Part shown: piece by piece, positions 21,384 to 30,281 of the stretch | Position numbering within the stretch: position 1 is the stretch's first letter | Layout of the letters: each line of letters starts with the position of its first letter | IMG/VR virus record: IMGVR_UViG_3300036781_000133 | Location: 1 to 44,470 of that record | DNA: 44,470 bases | Direction: 5' to 3' (one strand) | Origin: a virus | Made by a program: the position numbers and the translations under genes | The notes under the pieces: generated by a model | Seen by the model: only the letters and a program-made list of their open reading frames with translations | The model's database searches: none | What the model was told of the DNA's origin: nothing

Positions 21384-22108
21384 TGGCTGTTGGACGCAGG
21401 GTATACACCGGGGATGTGCCCAACCCTTCGCCGGCCCCGTCACCTTCTCCCGCTGGCAAGAACATCGGATCGGTGCCGAAGGTTGTCGGCAAGAACATCG
21501 CTACAGTTCCGAAAGCTGCTGTTGCTCCGGTCACCGGCTACTCCGGTGGCGGCGGTGGGGGTGGCGGCGGTGGAGGTCTCGACCTCAGCACGCTCGCTCC
21601 GTCTCCCGAGGACTACCTGGCCGGCGATTCGACCTATCAGGCTCAGCAGGCTGCGCTCCAGCGCGCGCTCGAGGCCTATCAGGCCGACAACACCCGCCAG
21701 TCCACGTCGTACAACACGGACTACCAGAACGGGCTTGCTCAGTTGGGCTACCGGCCTGGCGCTGCCCAGGACGACCCCAGCACGCCGAACGTGGATGAAA
21801 GCCAGGGCCAGTGGGCTCAGGGCGACCAGACCACGGCTTACGGGCGCTCCTACCAGAACCAACTCAACGACTTCGCGGGTCGCGGCTTGCTGCGGAGTAC
21901 CTTCTACAACAACGCCCTGGACGACACCAACCGTCAGTTCAACGATCAGTTGGCCTCCGTCAACAAGGGCAAGACCGACTTCATGGACCAGTTGGCCCAG
22001 AGTCTCGCGTCCTACCAGAACGAGAACCAGTTGAGTCAGCAGCAGGCCCGCGCTGACGCCATCGCACGTCGTGCCGCCGGCTACTCGAGCGCACCCGCTG
22101 CGGTCTAG
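21383..22108 (+). CDS. Probable internal virion protein with a Gly tract
   Basis: 241 residues. A Pro/Ser head is followed by an 11-Gly run (residues about 55-65) and long Gln/Ala/Asn-rich helices (YQAQQAALQRALEAYQADN; LAQSLASYQNENQLSQQQ). High Ala and Gln, no Cys and no catalytic motif are the usual traits of ejection or core proteins of short-tailed phages. The Gly run is encoded by a near-perfect GGC/GGT repeat at about 21547-21576. Confidence 0.65.
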   Translation: MAVGRRVYTGDVPNPSPAPSPSPAGKNIGSVPKVVGKNIATVPKAAVAPVTGYSGGGGGGGGGGGLDLSTLAPSPEDYLAGDSTYQAQQAALQRALEAYQADNTRQSTSYNTDYQNGLAQLGYRPGAAQDDPSTPNVDESQGQWAQGDQTTAYGRSYQNQLNDFAGRGLLRSTFYNNALDDTNRQFNDQLASVNKGKTDFMDQLAQSLASYQNENQLSQQQARADAIARRAAGYSSAPAAV

Positions 22109-22117
22109 GAGAACCTC

Positions 22118-23170
22118 ATGGCCGTCAGGGTGAAGAGCAAAGATCCAGTCCCGAAGAAGCCGGACTCCTACGACTTCTTCAACTGGAACGCGCCCACTGG
22201 GTCTCCGAAGAAGCCTGTTCCGCCCGGACCTTACCGAACCCCTGATGACCCGGCCTACGTCCCGCTGAACTTCAGCGATTTCAACAACGTCGGGTTGCAG
22301 CAGATCCCGCCGCGAGGTCACGCTCAGTCGGGCCTGGCCAAGAACCCGAGCGCATCCGCGGATCCCAGCCTGCTGGACTACCTGAGTCAGGCGCTTGGCA
22401 TCACCGGCAGCATGAACGACTCCACTGGAGGAACCGACTACACCGGCCTGGAGTCCGTGCTTCGACAGAACGCTTCCGATGCGGACAGTCGAATCGGGGC
22501 CATGTACCGGCAGTTGCAGGGCTCCTACGTCAACGACGCCGCTCCCATCGCAGCCGGCTATGACCAGGCCCATCAGGCCCTCGCCGGCAACGCAGACCAG
22601 GCCACTCAGCAGGTCAACGCCGGCTACGGTGCTGCTCGAGATGCCCAGACCAAGATGCTCCAGAACCTCGGCATCGGTGATGCCGCCCTTGTTCAGGCCA
22701 ACCAGGGAAATCCCGGAGGCGCTGATCAGGCTCGCGCACTGTCGGGTATCGCGCAGAACTCTCTGGCCAACCTCAATGCGAACGACGCCAACAAGCAGAG
22801 CGCGGCCTCCTACAACACCAAGATCGGCGGTGCAGCAGGGCTCGAGGGCAATCTTCAGCGCGCTTCCGTGCAACAGAACCTCCAGAAGGCTCTCGCACAG
22901 CTCGAGGCGCAGAAGAGCCAGTCCGCAAGCACCGCCAAGTCGAACAACTTCAGCCAGGCTCTCGGTCTCGCTGAAGCGCTCTCGAGCGACCAGCAGAATC
23001 GTCAGCACTACACCGACGCTCAGCAGGCTGCCGCTGCGAAAGCCGCTGGTGGGTCCACGATTCAGGACTATATTGACCAGTACGCTGCACTGCTCGCGCA
23101 GAACGGCGGCGACTCGGATGCTGCACTCAAGCAACTCCAGGCGTTGAAGGTAGTCAAAGGCCTGAACTAG
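22118..23170 (+). CDS. Probable internal (ejection) protein
   Basis: 350 residues. A basic Pro-rich head (PKKPDSYDFFNW...) is followed by Ala/Gln/Asn helices (AYDQAHQALAGNADQATQQ; NLQKALAQLEAQKSQS). It shares its low complexity and composition with the genes on both sides, so it is likely ejected with the genome or part of the inner core. No family recognised. Confidence 0.65.
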   Translation: MAVRVKSKDPVPKKPDSYDFFNWNAPTGSPKKPVPPGPYRTPDDPAYVPLNFSDFNNVGLQQIPPRGHAQSGLAKNPSASADPSLLDYLSQALGITGSMNDSTGGTDYTGLESVLRQNASDADSRIGAMYRQLQGSYVNDAAPIAAGYDQAHQALAGNADQATQQVNAGYGAARDAQTKMLQNLGIGDAALVQANQGNPGGADQARALSGIAQNSLANLNANDANKQSAASYNTKIGGAAGLEGNLQRASVQQNLQKALAQLEAQKSQSASTAKSNNFSQALGLAEALSSDQQNRQHYTDAQQAAAAKAAGGSTIQDYIDQYAALLAQNGGDSDAALKQLQALKVVKGLN

Positions 23171-23182
23171 GAGGCGAGCACG

Positions 23183-26100
23183 TTGGTCGATTTCAACGAC
23201 CGCCTCAAGGCCGCTCAAGCATCTCGGCCCGTTTCGGCCAAGACCAGCATTCCCGACTTCAGCACGATCAATCCGACAGCCGGGCAGTCAACGCAGGCCA
23301 AGGCCTCAAAGAATCCCCAGGACTTCGCATCCTGGCTCATGGACATTCTCACGCGCCCCCTGTCGGGCGTTACGAACGCGCTCAGCGACAACATCAGCCA
23401 CACCGTAGATGTTCAGAAGGCGGAGCAAGGGAAGGGCGATTTTCTCGGAGCCCTTGCTGGCCAGGTTGCCGGAGAGCAGCCTCTCGGTGTGATTGGATCC
23501 TTCCTTACCGGATTGACTTCCACAGATCCAAATACACATCGCAGCACCAGCGATTTGATCGAGCAGAGCACTGACAAGATTGCTCCACTCGCTGACCCCA
23601 ACTACCGGGACGTGCAGGACAATGTGAATCCGGTGCTCAAGGGAGTCGCAGGCTTTGCCGGCGACGTGCTGCTCGACCCACTGACCTACATCCCCGGCGC
23701 CCAGATCGCCAAGGTCGGGAAACTGGGTCTGGAGGGCCTGAAAGCAGCCGGAACGGTCGGGAAGGCCGCAGTGGAGGGGGCTTCGGCGGCGCTGAAGGCT
23801 GCCAAGGCCGTCCCGGAGATCGCTGCTACCGGCGAGGCTGCTGCGAATGCAGCGATCAAGGCAGAGACCAAAGTGAAGCCGGCCACTCCGCAGACCTTCA
23901 CGGATTCCGTCATCGCGCGCATGGCGAAAGACCCGGAAACGGCCCCTGCTGTCCCGCTCGAGGGCGCTCCTGTCTCGAAATCGCTGGCAGATGTCCCACT
24001 TCCGAAGGTGAGCGAGCAGATCGCTGCGCACCCGCAGGCGGCTTCCGCAGCCAAGTTCCTGTCGGGTCTGACTCCGGATGCCGCCAAGGTGGCCGCGAAG
24101 GCTGTCACGGACGTTCGTGCTGCCAAGCCGCTCGAGTTCAACAACTGGCTCGAGGAAGTCAGCAAGGTCGAGAATATGGGCCTCAAGGACATGCCCAGCG
24201 TGAAGGTAGGCAAGCAGTACCTCCAGCTTCACAACGCCATCGGCAAGTTGGGCCGCACTGCCGAGACCGGAATCGCCAATCAGGGCGCTGCGAACTCCGA
24301 AGTCGCTCGAGCGCTGCGGTCCTACTACGACGAGATCTACGTCCCTGACTTCACCAGCGCCAAGGCAGCCGGGCATGTCATCGACAGTGTGGGGCGCAAG
24401 GTCACTCCGAAGTCGCCGGCTACCGTAGCCGACACGGTGGTCACCCAGATGCAGCAGTTCAAGGATCGAGTCGCAGCAGACCACGCTTCAGTGTCAACGC
24501 AACTCGGCACTGGGCTCACCCAGGCTCTCTTGAACGGTCGAGTGAAGCCGGAGAACTTCGACAAGACCGTCACCCAGTTGAAGGGTGTCTTGGACGGCTC
24601 CATCAACGTGGACTCGCTGACCAAGCTGTCCACCCCGCTCGAGCGAATGCTGGGCGACATGGGCATCATGCATCCCGCGTCCAAGGCAGCCCAGCGGGCC
24701 AAGGTGGCCAACCCAGATGTCCCTGTCAACGGGACCAAGATCGCGCCCACGGTGGCCGATTTCGCGGCAGCAGACGGCGCTGTTCACCCGGTGATCGTGC
24801 GTGACGTGCAGGAGGTCGTCAACCACTCGATCTTGCGCGACATCCTGCACCCGCAGAACCCGGAGAAATACCCCTACGTCACCGCCGGCGGCGCCAAGCG
24901 CACAGCCGAGATCTACGGAGAGGGCAACGCTCGAAACCTCCGCGAGGCCAACACCTACTTTCAGTGGAGTGCTGCGACCGACTTCATGAACCAGGTCATC
25001 AAGATGGCCGAGAAGCAGGGACTCCGTGGCATTCAGATGGCCGAGTTCAAGCAGGCCGAGTTCATGCAACGCATGCGACTCTTCGAGCGCTACCTCGACA
25101 ACGAGGGCGTACCGCTCACCGTGGGAGTAGATACCAGCAGGATTCCCCTCGGCTACAGCCAGGTCTGGGACACCCTCAACCAGGTGTCGCATGCTCGCAC
25201 CCTTTGGTACGGCTTCAACGGCGGGACTTCCATCCCGCCCACGAACCTGCTCGAGGCCGTCAACGCTGCGGTCAAGGGTGCGGAGCCCGGCGAGATCGAG
25301 GCCCTGCTGCGTCAGACGGCCACGAAGTACACGAAGAGCGGCCAGGAGATCACCTACCGGAACCGCCTCGCGGAGGGCGGCACCCTGGGCCGGCAGACCC
25401 TCAAGGGTGACCGGCTCATCGGCAACCTGGTGTCGGACATTCAGACGGCCACGCCGGCGCTCAAGCGAGTCGTGGAGGCCAACGCGGCCGAGTTGGCCGT
25501 GCGCCGCTCTGCCGAGACTCTCGACATCAGCGATGACGTTCTCAAGTCGCTCGAGCAGGCGTACACCGACACGGTGGGCCAGCGTGCGGCTCTCGAAGCG
25601 ATCAACAACGTGGGGAGCCGGGTCACGCAGAAGGCCGAGTCCATCAACGCCACCCAGAGCGCTACTGCCGCAGCAGACTCCGTGGTCGAGGGCAGCATCC
25701 CCAAGATCGACTCGAAGAACGCCCGCAGCACTCAACGAATCGTGGACGCTCAAACCAAGGTGAAGGAGAGGAATCCGGATGCCATCACGGACGCCGGCAA
25801 CAAGGCTTCCCAGACCAAGAGCGACGACATGGCTCGGGAGACGACTGAACTCCTGGGCTCCACGATGGACTTCGGGGAAACCGCCGAGCGCGGCATCGCC
25901 GGCACGATCCTAGGCCGAATGTCCCCTGTCGTGTCCAAGTTCGTCGGCTCCTTCGGGAACGAGACCTACCACTCGCTGCTCGTCTCAGCCTCGAACCTGC
26001 GACGCTCCCTGATTGGCAACGTGAACAAGGACCTCACCGCGCTCAACCGCTCCTACAGCGGCCTCGTGGAGGGCACGACGACCACTGTGCTCCAGCAGGC

Positions 26101-27922
26101 CATGCGCGACATTCAAAGCGGAGTGGTCAGCGCCAACCCGCAGATCCAGGCCGCTGCTGACGGACTCTCCAAGACGCTGGGAGAGATGTTCGATCTCACC
26201 GACAAGCCGAGCCTGCTGGGCAACGCCTTCTTCCGCGAGAACATCAACATCCACCACTTGAACGATGCTCTCGATGCTGCCGGCATGGAGCATCTCTTCG
26301 ACGTGGAGAAGGCAGCAACGGACGCCACGGCCAACGGCACGGAGTTCCTGGACGAGATCTCGCAGCAGTGGAAGGGCTGGGACATCAAAGACCCGGTGGA
26401 CTTCTCGATGAAGATGTACTCCGCGCTCACTCGCGTCAACGGAGACGCCTCTATCGGGCAGACCTTCACGCGCATGGCCACGGACCTCGGCAAGGCCTCG
26501 AGCGTTCCCAAGCCTGGCTACTCCCGCGTGATCAACAGCGGTGGCTCAGTGCTGGCCAAGTACATGCCCAAAGACACCTACTTCGAGGATGTCACGCTCC
26601 ACGAGATGAACGTTCTCGACAACATCATGCGGGAGTCGTACAGCCTCAGCAGCCCCTTCGGGCGTTTCGTGCAGAACAACGTCGATCCCATCCAGAACTG
26701 GTGGAAGGCCGGCATGACGATCTGGCGCCCCGGCCACCATGTCCGCAACCTGGTGGGCGACATGAGCCTGTCCTTCCTCGACGGCGTGAGCGGCTTCACG
26801 CCGTATCGCAAGGCGCTCAAGGCCATGGCCACCCACAACTCCTACGACAACGTGGACATCATCCAATCGCTCCAGAGCGCAGGGATCCACGAACTGCCTC
26901 ACAACGGCACCGTGATCTCGAGCGGGTTGCTCAAGGGCAAGAAAGAGGTCGAGGTCACAGCGGAGGACTTCTACAAGGCCGCAGGCGACAGGGGGCTCCT
27001 GCCCAACTTCCACGTCCTGGAGAACCTCGATGGTGAGGCCCTGCCCAGTTGGGCGCAGTCGGTCTCGAAGGCCGTCTCCATCACCGGAGGCCGCGCCAAG
27101 AACTTCGTTGGTGGTGTCTCTGAGTACCGCGACCACTACGTCCGCCTCGCGCATCTCATCGACATCGTGGACAAAGACCTGAAGGCCGGCAAGCACGGCA
27201 GCCTGGACGAGATCTTCGATGCCGCGGCAGCTCGAGTGAAGAAATGGCACCCGGATGGGTCTGACCTGACTTCCTTCGAGAACAAGTACATGCGCCGGCT
27301 GATCCCGTTCTACTCCTGGCAGCGCAAGGCCATTCCGCTCGTGGTCGAGGCCATGCTGATGCACCCGGCGCGCTTCACCGCGTTCCCCAAGGCGCAGTAC
27401 AACGCTGCTGTGGCGCAAGGCATTGACCCCGCATCCCTGTCGGATCCGTTCCCGACTGACCAGTTGTTCCCGTCCTTCCTGACCGACCAGGTGACCGGCC
27501 CGGCCTTCAAACTGGGCGACAAGTACTACGGCATCAACCCTGGAATCGCGCAGTTGGACGTTGTGAACCAGTATGGCGGCGACCCCATTCGCGGCATTGC
27601 AAGCGGGATCACTCCCCTCATCAAGGTCCCCGGAGAACTGCTCGGTGGCACCAACTGGGGCACCGGCTCCAAGATCAACAGCATTCCCGACTACATCGAC
27701 AGCCAGGTGCCCTTCGTCAGTACACTGGCCAACGTGAGCGGAACCTCTGTTTCCGGCCTTGGGCAGCCTCAGTTCCAGGTCGCCAAGGGCAACAAGCAGC
27801 CGTTCGCTCCCGAAGGCTTCATCAACTACCTCACCGGCCTCGGCCTCCAGGACATGAGCCGACCGAACTACATCAACCTGGCCGAGATCCAAGCACGAAA
27901 CCGAGCAGGGAGTAAGCCATGA
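23183..27922 (+). CDS. Large internal virion (ejection) protein
   Basis: 1579 residues from a TTG with AGGAGG eleven bases upstream; the largest gene here. An Ala-rich head (KVGKLGLEGLKAAGTVGKAAV) could be a membrane-active helix. Residues 240-700 are long helices. Around 1170-1210 a block with WWKAGMTIWRPGHHVRNLVG and SLSFLDGVSG is conserved in large actinophage virion proteins I remember; near 1350, RRLIPFYSWQRKAIPLVV. No peptidase or transglycosylase site is evident. By size and place it plays the T7 gp16 part, perhaps a trans-envelope channel. Confidence 0.65.
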   Translation: MVDFNDRLKAAQASRPVSAKTSIPDFSTINPTAGQSTQAKASKNPQDFASWLMDILTRPLSGVTNALSDNISHTVDVQKAEQGKGDFLGALAGQVAGEQPLGVIGSFLTGLTSTDPNTHRSTSDLIEQSTDKIAPLADPNYRDVQDNVNPVLKGVAGFAGDVLLDPLTYIPGAQIAKVGKLGLEGLKAAGTVGKAAVEGASAALKAAKAVPEIAATGEAAANAAIKAETKVKPATPQTFTDSVIARMAKDPETAPAVPLEGAPVSKSLADVPLPKVSEQIAAHPQAASAAKFLSGLTPDAAKVAAKAVTDVRAAKPLEFNNWLEEVSKVENMGLKDMPSVKVGKQYLQLHNAIGKLGRTAETGIANQGAANSEVARALRSYYDEIYVPDFTSAKAAGHVIDSVGRKVTPKSPATVADTVVTQMQQFKDRVAADHASVSTQLGTGLTQALLNGRVKPENFDKTVTQLKGVLDGSINVDSLTKLSTPLERMLGDMGIMHPASKAAQRAKVANPDVPVNGTKIAPTVADFAAADGAVHPVIVRDVQEVVNHSILRDILHPQNPEKYPYVTAGGAKRTAEIYGEGNARNLREANTYFQWSAATDFMNQVIKMAEKQGLRGIQMAEFKQAEFMQRMRLFERYLDNEGVPLTVGVDTSRIPLGYSQVWDTLNQVSHARTLWYGFNGGTSIPPTNLLEAVNAAVKGAEPGEIEALLRQTATKYTKSGQEITYRNRLAEGGTLGRQTLKGDRLIGNLVSDIQTATPALKRVVEANAAELAVRRSAETLDISDDVLKSLEQAYTDTVGQRAALEAINNVGSRVTQKAESINATQSATAAADSVVEGSIPKIDSKNARSTQRIVDAQTKVKERNPDAITDAGNKASQTKSDDMARETTELLGSTMDFGETAERGIAGTILGRMSPVVSKFVGSFGNETYHSLLVSASNLRRSLIGNVNKDLTALNRSYSGLVEGTTTTVLQQAMRDIQSGVVSANPQIQAAADGLSKTLGEMFDLTDKPSLLGNAFFRENINIHHLNDALDAAGMEHLFDVEKAATDATANGTEFLDEISQQWKGWDIKDPVDFSMKMYSALTRVNGDASIGQTFTRMATDLGKASSVPKPGYSRVINSGGSVLAKYMPKDTYFEDVTLHEMNVLDNIMRESYSLSSPFGRFVQNNVDPIQNWWKAGMTIWRPGHHVRNLVGDMSLSFLDGVSGFTPYRKALKAMATHNSYDNVDIIQSLQSAGIHELPHNGTVISSGLLKGKKEVEVTAEDFYKAAGDRGLLPNFHVLENLDGEALPSWAQSVSKAVSITGGRAKNFVGGVSEYRDHYVRLAHLIDIVDKDLKAGKHGSLDEIFDAAAARVKKWHPDGSDLTSFENKYMRRLIPFYSWQRKAIPLVVEAMLMHPARFTAFPKAQYNAAVAQGIDPASLSDPFPTDQLFPSFLTDQVTGPAFKLGDKYYGINPGIAQLDVVNQYGGDPIRGIASGITPLIKVPGELLGGTNWGTGSKINSIPDYIDSQVPFVSTLANVSGTSVSGLGQPQFQVAKGNKQPFAPEGFINYLTGLGLQDMSRPNYINLAEIQARNRAGSKP

Positions 27923-28173
27923 CCGAGCCCACTCCCCCGAACCCCGGCAAGGGTAAGCAGTACCCAGACGTGTTCAATCCGAAGGCCGACATTCGCGGAG
28001 GCCGGGTCGTGTTCCCCGGTGGCATTGTGTCGGAAGGAGTGGGACGCGCGCCTGCTGATGCCCCTCCGCAGCAGCCAGGTCCGCAGAACCACTACATGGG
28101 CAAGAAGGCCAAGGCCGATGACCCCAAGACTGCTGCACTGCTGCGCCGACTGAAGGGCAAGGACTCCAAGTGA
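27919..28173 (+). CDS. Small Pro-rich hypothetical protein
   Basis: 84 residues; ATG overlaps the large protein by four bases. A Pro/Gly head, IRGGRVVFPGGIV in the middle and a basic C-terminal KTAALLRRLKGK like the tail of the 68-residue protein at 21177. Overlaps the next gene by four bases. Probably virion-associated. Confidence 0.6.
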   Translation: MTEPTPPNPGKGKQYPDVFNPKADIRGGRVVFPGGIVSEGVGRAPADAPPQQPGPQNHYMGKKAKADDPKTAALLRRLKGKDSK

Positions 28174-28922
28174 GCATTCCGGCCTTCGCGCTGCCCGCGA
28201 CTCCCACCCCTCCGGGCGCCAAGCCGGCGACTGCCGGGGTCAATCCGCTGAGTTCTGTCGGATCCTTCCGAAACACCGCTCTGTCGGGTCTCCTGAACCA
28301 GCAGGGAAGCGCTGTGGCGCCGGCTGGGACGCCACAGGGCCTCTTGGCCGGGCAATCACCCGCCGCAGTCGCCGTAAACCCGCAGAGCGCCGTCCAGAAG
28401 AGCGCCGTGAGCGTCCTGGATCAGATCAAGGCCGGCTCTCAGCGACAGGCGGCACTCTACAAGCAGGCAGCGGCCAATCGAGTCCGCTCGCAGGGCGCGG
28501 GCAACGTAGGGAACGTGGGCGGGAGCGGCACCATCAACTACACGCCGAACGGGGCTCTCGGCGCCGGTCGAAACCGGGTTCTGGCGCTCGCTTCCAGCTA
28601 CGTTGGCCGGACTCCCTACGTGTTCGGTGGAACGTCCTACAGCGGAATCGACTGTTCCGGCCTCGTCAAGGCGGTCTACGCATCCGCCGGCTACAACCTC
28701 CCCCACAGCGCCGCTGCTGAAGGTCGAATCATGGGGCAAAAGACCAGCATCGCCAACTTGCGCCCCGGAGACATCGTGGCCTGGAATGACGGAAGCCATA
28801 TCGCCATCTATGCCGGCAACGGCCAGATCATCGAAGCCGCTCACCCAGGATCCAACGTCCGAGTCCATAACATCTGGAGCAACGCGGTCTACGGCATCCG
28901 AGTCTCACTTCCAGGGGATTAG
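28170..28922 (+). CDS. NlpC/P60 peptidoglycan hydrolase, virion-type
   Basis: 250 residues from a GTG. The first 130 residues are Ala/Pro/Gln-rich and disordered. The C-terminal part is an NlpC/P60 cysteine peptidase: Cys in GIDCSGLVKAVY (about residue 163), His in GSHIAIYAGN (about 210) and the following HPG as polar third group. It would cut wall peptides. Its place at the end of the virion genes, far from the lysin, suggests it digests the wall during DNA entry. Confidence 0.85.
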   Translation: MSIPAFALPATPTPPGAKPATAGVNPLSSVGSFRNTALSGLLNQQGSAVAPAGTPQGLLAGQSPAAVAVNPQSAVQKSAVSVLDQIKAGSQRQAALYKQAAANRVRSQGAGNVGNVGGSGTINYTPNGALGAGRNRVLALASSYVGRTPYVFGGTSYSGIDCSGLVKAVYASAGYNLPHSAAAEGRIMGQKTSIANLRPGDIVAWNDGSHIAIYAGNGQIIEAAHPGSNVRVHNIWSNAVYGIRVSLPGD

Positions 28923-28923
28923 C

Positions 28924-29214
28924 ATGGATCAACTCTTCGGAATCCCCATCGGTCAACTCACTGTCAATGGGCTCGCACTCGTTGCCATTGGCCTGGTCGT
29001 CACTGGGTTTATCACCGGTCGAATCATTCCCCTGCGAACTCACAACCGAGAGTTGGCTGCCGCCAATGAGCGCACCGCAGACTTCAGGGAACTGTGGCAG
29101 GTAGCCGACAAGCGAGGCGATGTGATCGAGTCCGTTGCAGAGGACTTGGTGATCGTCGGAGAGAACATGAACAAGGTGCTGAAGGCCCTGCCGACACCGC
29201 ACCAGGAGGCATGA
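28924..29214 (+). CDS. Single-pass membrane protein, second holin candidate
   Basis: 96 residues from the ATG at 28924, right after the NlpC gene stop. MDQLFGIPIGQLTVNG leads to a membrane helix (LALVAIGLVVTGFITG, residues 18-35) and a charged helix (ELAAANERTADFRELW..., EDLVIVGENMNKVL). Actinophages often have a protein of this shape (one segment plus a coil) in the lysis or tail region, variously called holin. A spanin role is also possible. Confidence 0.6.
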   Translation: MDQLFGIPIGQLTVNGLALVAIGLVVTGFITGRIIPLRTHNRELAAANERTADFRELWQVADKRGDVIESVAEDLVIVGENMNKVLKALPTPHQEA

Positions 29215-29215
29215 G

Positions 29216-29434
29216 ATGTTCGGTCGCAAGAAAGCGCCCACTTCCCCTGACGAATCCACTCTGGATCGTAAGAGGCTGCTCGCCGTCCAGCAGGGGAAGC
29301 TGGCGAGGGCTCAGAGGTTGAAGCAACGCTCATCTGCTGTCGCTGATAGCCTGACCCAGGAAAGCAACGTGAATCACTACATCCAGCGCTTGAAACTGGC
29401 CTATGCGACCGGAGGCCCCCATGCTGAGCAATAG
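29216..29434 (+). CDS. Small basic hypothetical protein
   Basis: 72 residues two bases after the previous stop. MFGRKKAPTSPDES opens; the middle (LAVQQGKLARAQRLKQ) is a basic helix. Proteins starting MFGR(K/R)(K/R) are common near holins in actinophages and have no assigned role. Overlaps the next start by 14 bases. Confidence 0.6.
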   Translation: MFGRKKAPTSPDESTLDRKRLLAVQQGKLARAQRLKQRSSAVADSLTQESNVNHYIQRLKLAYATGGPHAEQ

Positions 29435-29762
29435 CCTGCATGAGATCGGGGACTTCATCGCTGTTGCGATGCTCGTCCCGCTTCTGCTGTTCGTCGGCTA
29501 CTACCGCAGGTCCCCCTGGCGAAGCACAGAACTGGGCATCGCTGTCATGGTGCAAAAGAGCGCCATCGCGCTGCTCGTCATCAACGTGGTGATTGCGAAC
29601 TACTTGCCCGAGTCGTGGAAGTTCATCTTCGTATTCGTTCGCCTGGTCATCTTCATCATCGTGCTGGCACTTCTGGTGATCGACTTCATCAACTTGCGCC
29701 GCATCCAGGTGGACCCGAAGAAGCGGCTCATCTTTCACTGGCTCCTGAAGCCCAGAAAGTGA
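29421..29762 (+). CDS. Multi-pass membrane protein
   Basis: 113 residues from the ATG at 29421 with GGAGG five bases upstream. Hydrophobic segments at about 13-28, 50-66 and 78-92 (IAVAMLVPLLLFVGYY; SAIALLVINVVIAN; LVIFIIVLALLVIDF) suggest three passes. It ends basic (KKRLIFHWLLKPRK). It is the last gene of the rightward unit and may be part of lysis or exclusion. Confidence 0.7.
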   Translation: MLSNSLHEIGDFIAVAMLVPLLLFVGYYRRSPWRSTELGIAVMVQKSAIALLVINVVIANYLPESWKFIFVFVRLVIFIIVLALLVIDFINLRRIQVDPKKRLIFHWLLKPRK

Positions 29763-29766
29763 GAAC

Positions 29767-29802
29767 GGGGGCCGGAGACGCGCTGCGTCAGATCCGGCCC
29801 CC
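29767..29802. terminator. Convergent terminator between the two arms
   Basis: GGGGGCCGGA (29767-29776) pairs with TCCGGCCCCC (29793-29802), and an inner GACGC/GCGTC stem makes 15 bp in all with a 3-base loop. It lies between the last rightward and last leftward genes and can end transcription from both sides. No long T-run. Confidence 0.8.
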
Positions 29803-29837
29803 ATCCACCCGCACAGTTTGGAGACTGTTCTCGCATC

Positions 29838-30281
29838 CTACCGGATGTGATTCCGGGTGTCCAAGCCCTGCTGAGCAGCCGGCTTGATGATGTGCTGGGC
29901 CACCAGGTAGTAGTAGCCGTGGTTGAAGGCATCGATGTCGTGCGACTTCCTGTGATCGCTGGGCTTCTTGACTCCCGACAGTTGCTCCGCAATGGTCAGG
30001 ATCCCGCTCGGCTGGATGACCACCTTGGCTTTCTGTCGGCGCGCGAACAGCTTCGCGGCGCCGATCACCTGAGAAGCCTTGAATCGGGAGCCTACCTGCG
30101 ACTGCGCGCGCTTGCGGAAGAGGATGAAGTCCTCGATGACGATGACCGAGATCGTGTCCGTGCAGTCCTCGAGGTACTCGAGCGTGTGGTCCAGATCTGC
30201 GATCCAGCGCCGCTCGAGCCGGCCATCGTCGTGGAACAGCGCCAAGCCGGTGAGATCTCCGGGGTCAAGAGCCAGCAGCAT
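29838..30281 (-). CDS. RuvC-like Holliday junction resolvase
   Basis: 147 residues. RNase H fold with acidic residues in the right order: D6 in LALDPGDLTG, E in VIVIEDFIL (about 50), D in SHDIDAFNHGY (about 115-118). RuvC-like resolvases cut four-way junctions before packaging or in recombination. Starts one base inside the methyltransferase stop (TGATG). Last gene of the replication block. Confidence 0.8.
   Translation of the reverse strand: MLLALDPGDLTGLALFHDDGRLERRWIADLDHTLEYLEDCTDTISVIVIEDFILFRKRAQSQVGSRFKASQVIGAAKLFARRQKAKVVIQPSGILTIAEQLSGVKKPSDHRKSHDIDAFNHGYYYLVAQHIIKPAAQQGLDTRNHIR

Noticed and set aside
21440-23218. 592-codon minus-strand frame across the internal protein genes
   Set aside because: Shadow of the rightward genes at 21383 and 22118; it has no ribosome site and crosses gene borders.
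26546-27892. 448-codon minus-strand frame in the large virion gene
   Set aside because: Shadow frame, Val/Asp/Arg-rich in the typical antisense way, with no start signal.
29403-29420. Earlier start of the last rightward membrane protein
   Set aside because: The ATG at 29421 has GGAGG at five bases; the earlier one has no ribosome site.
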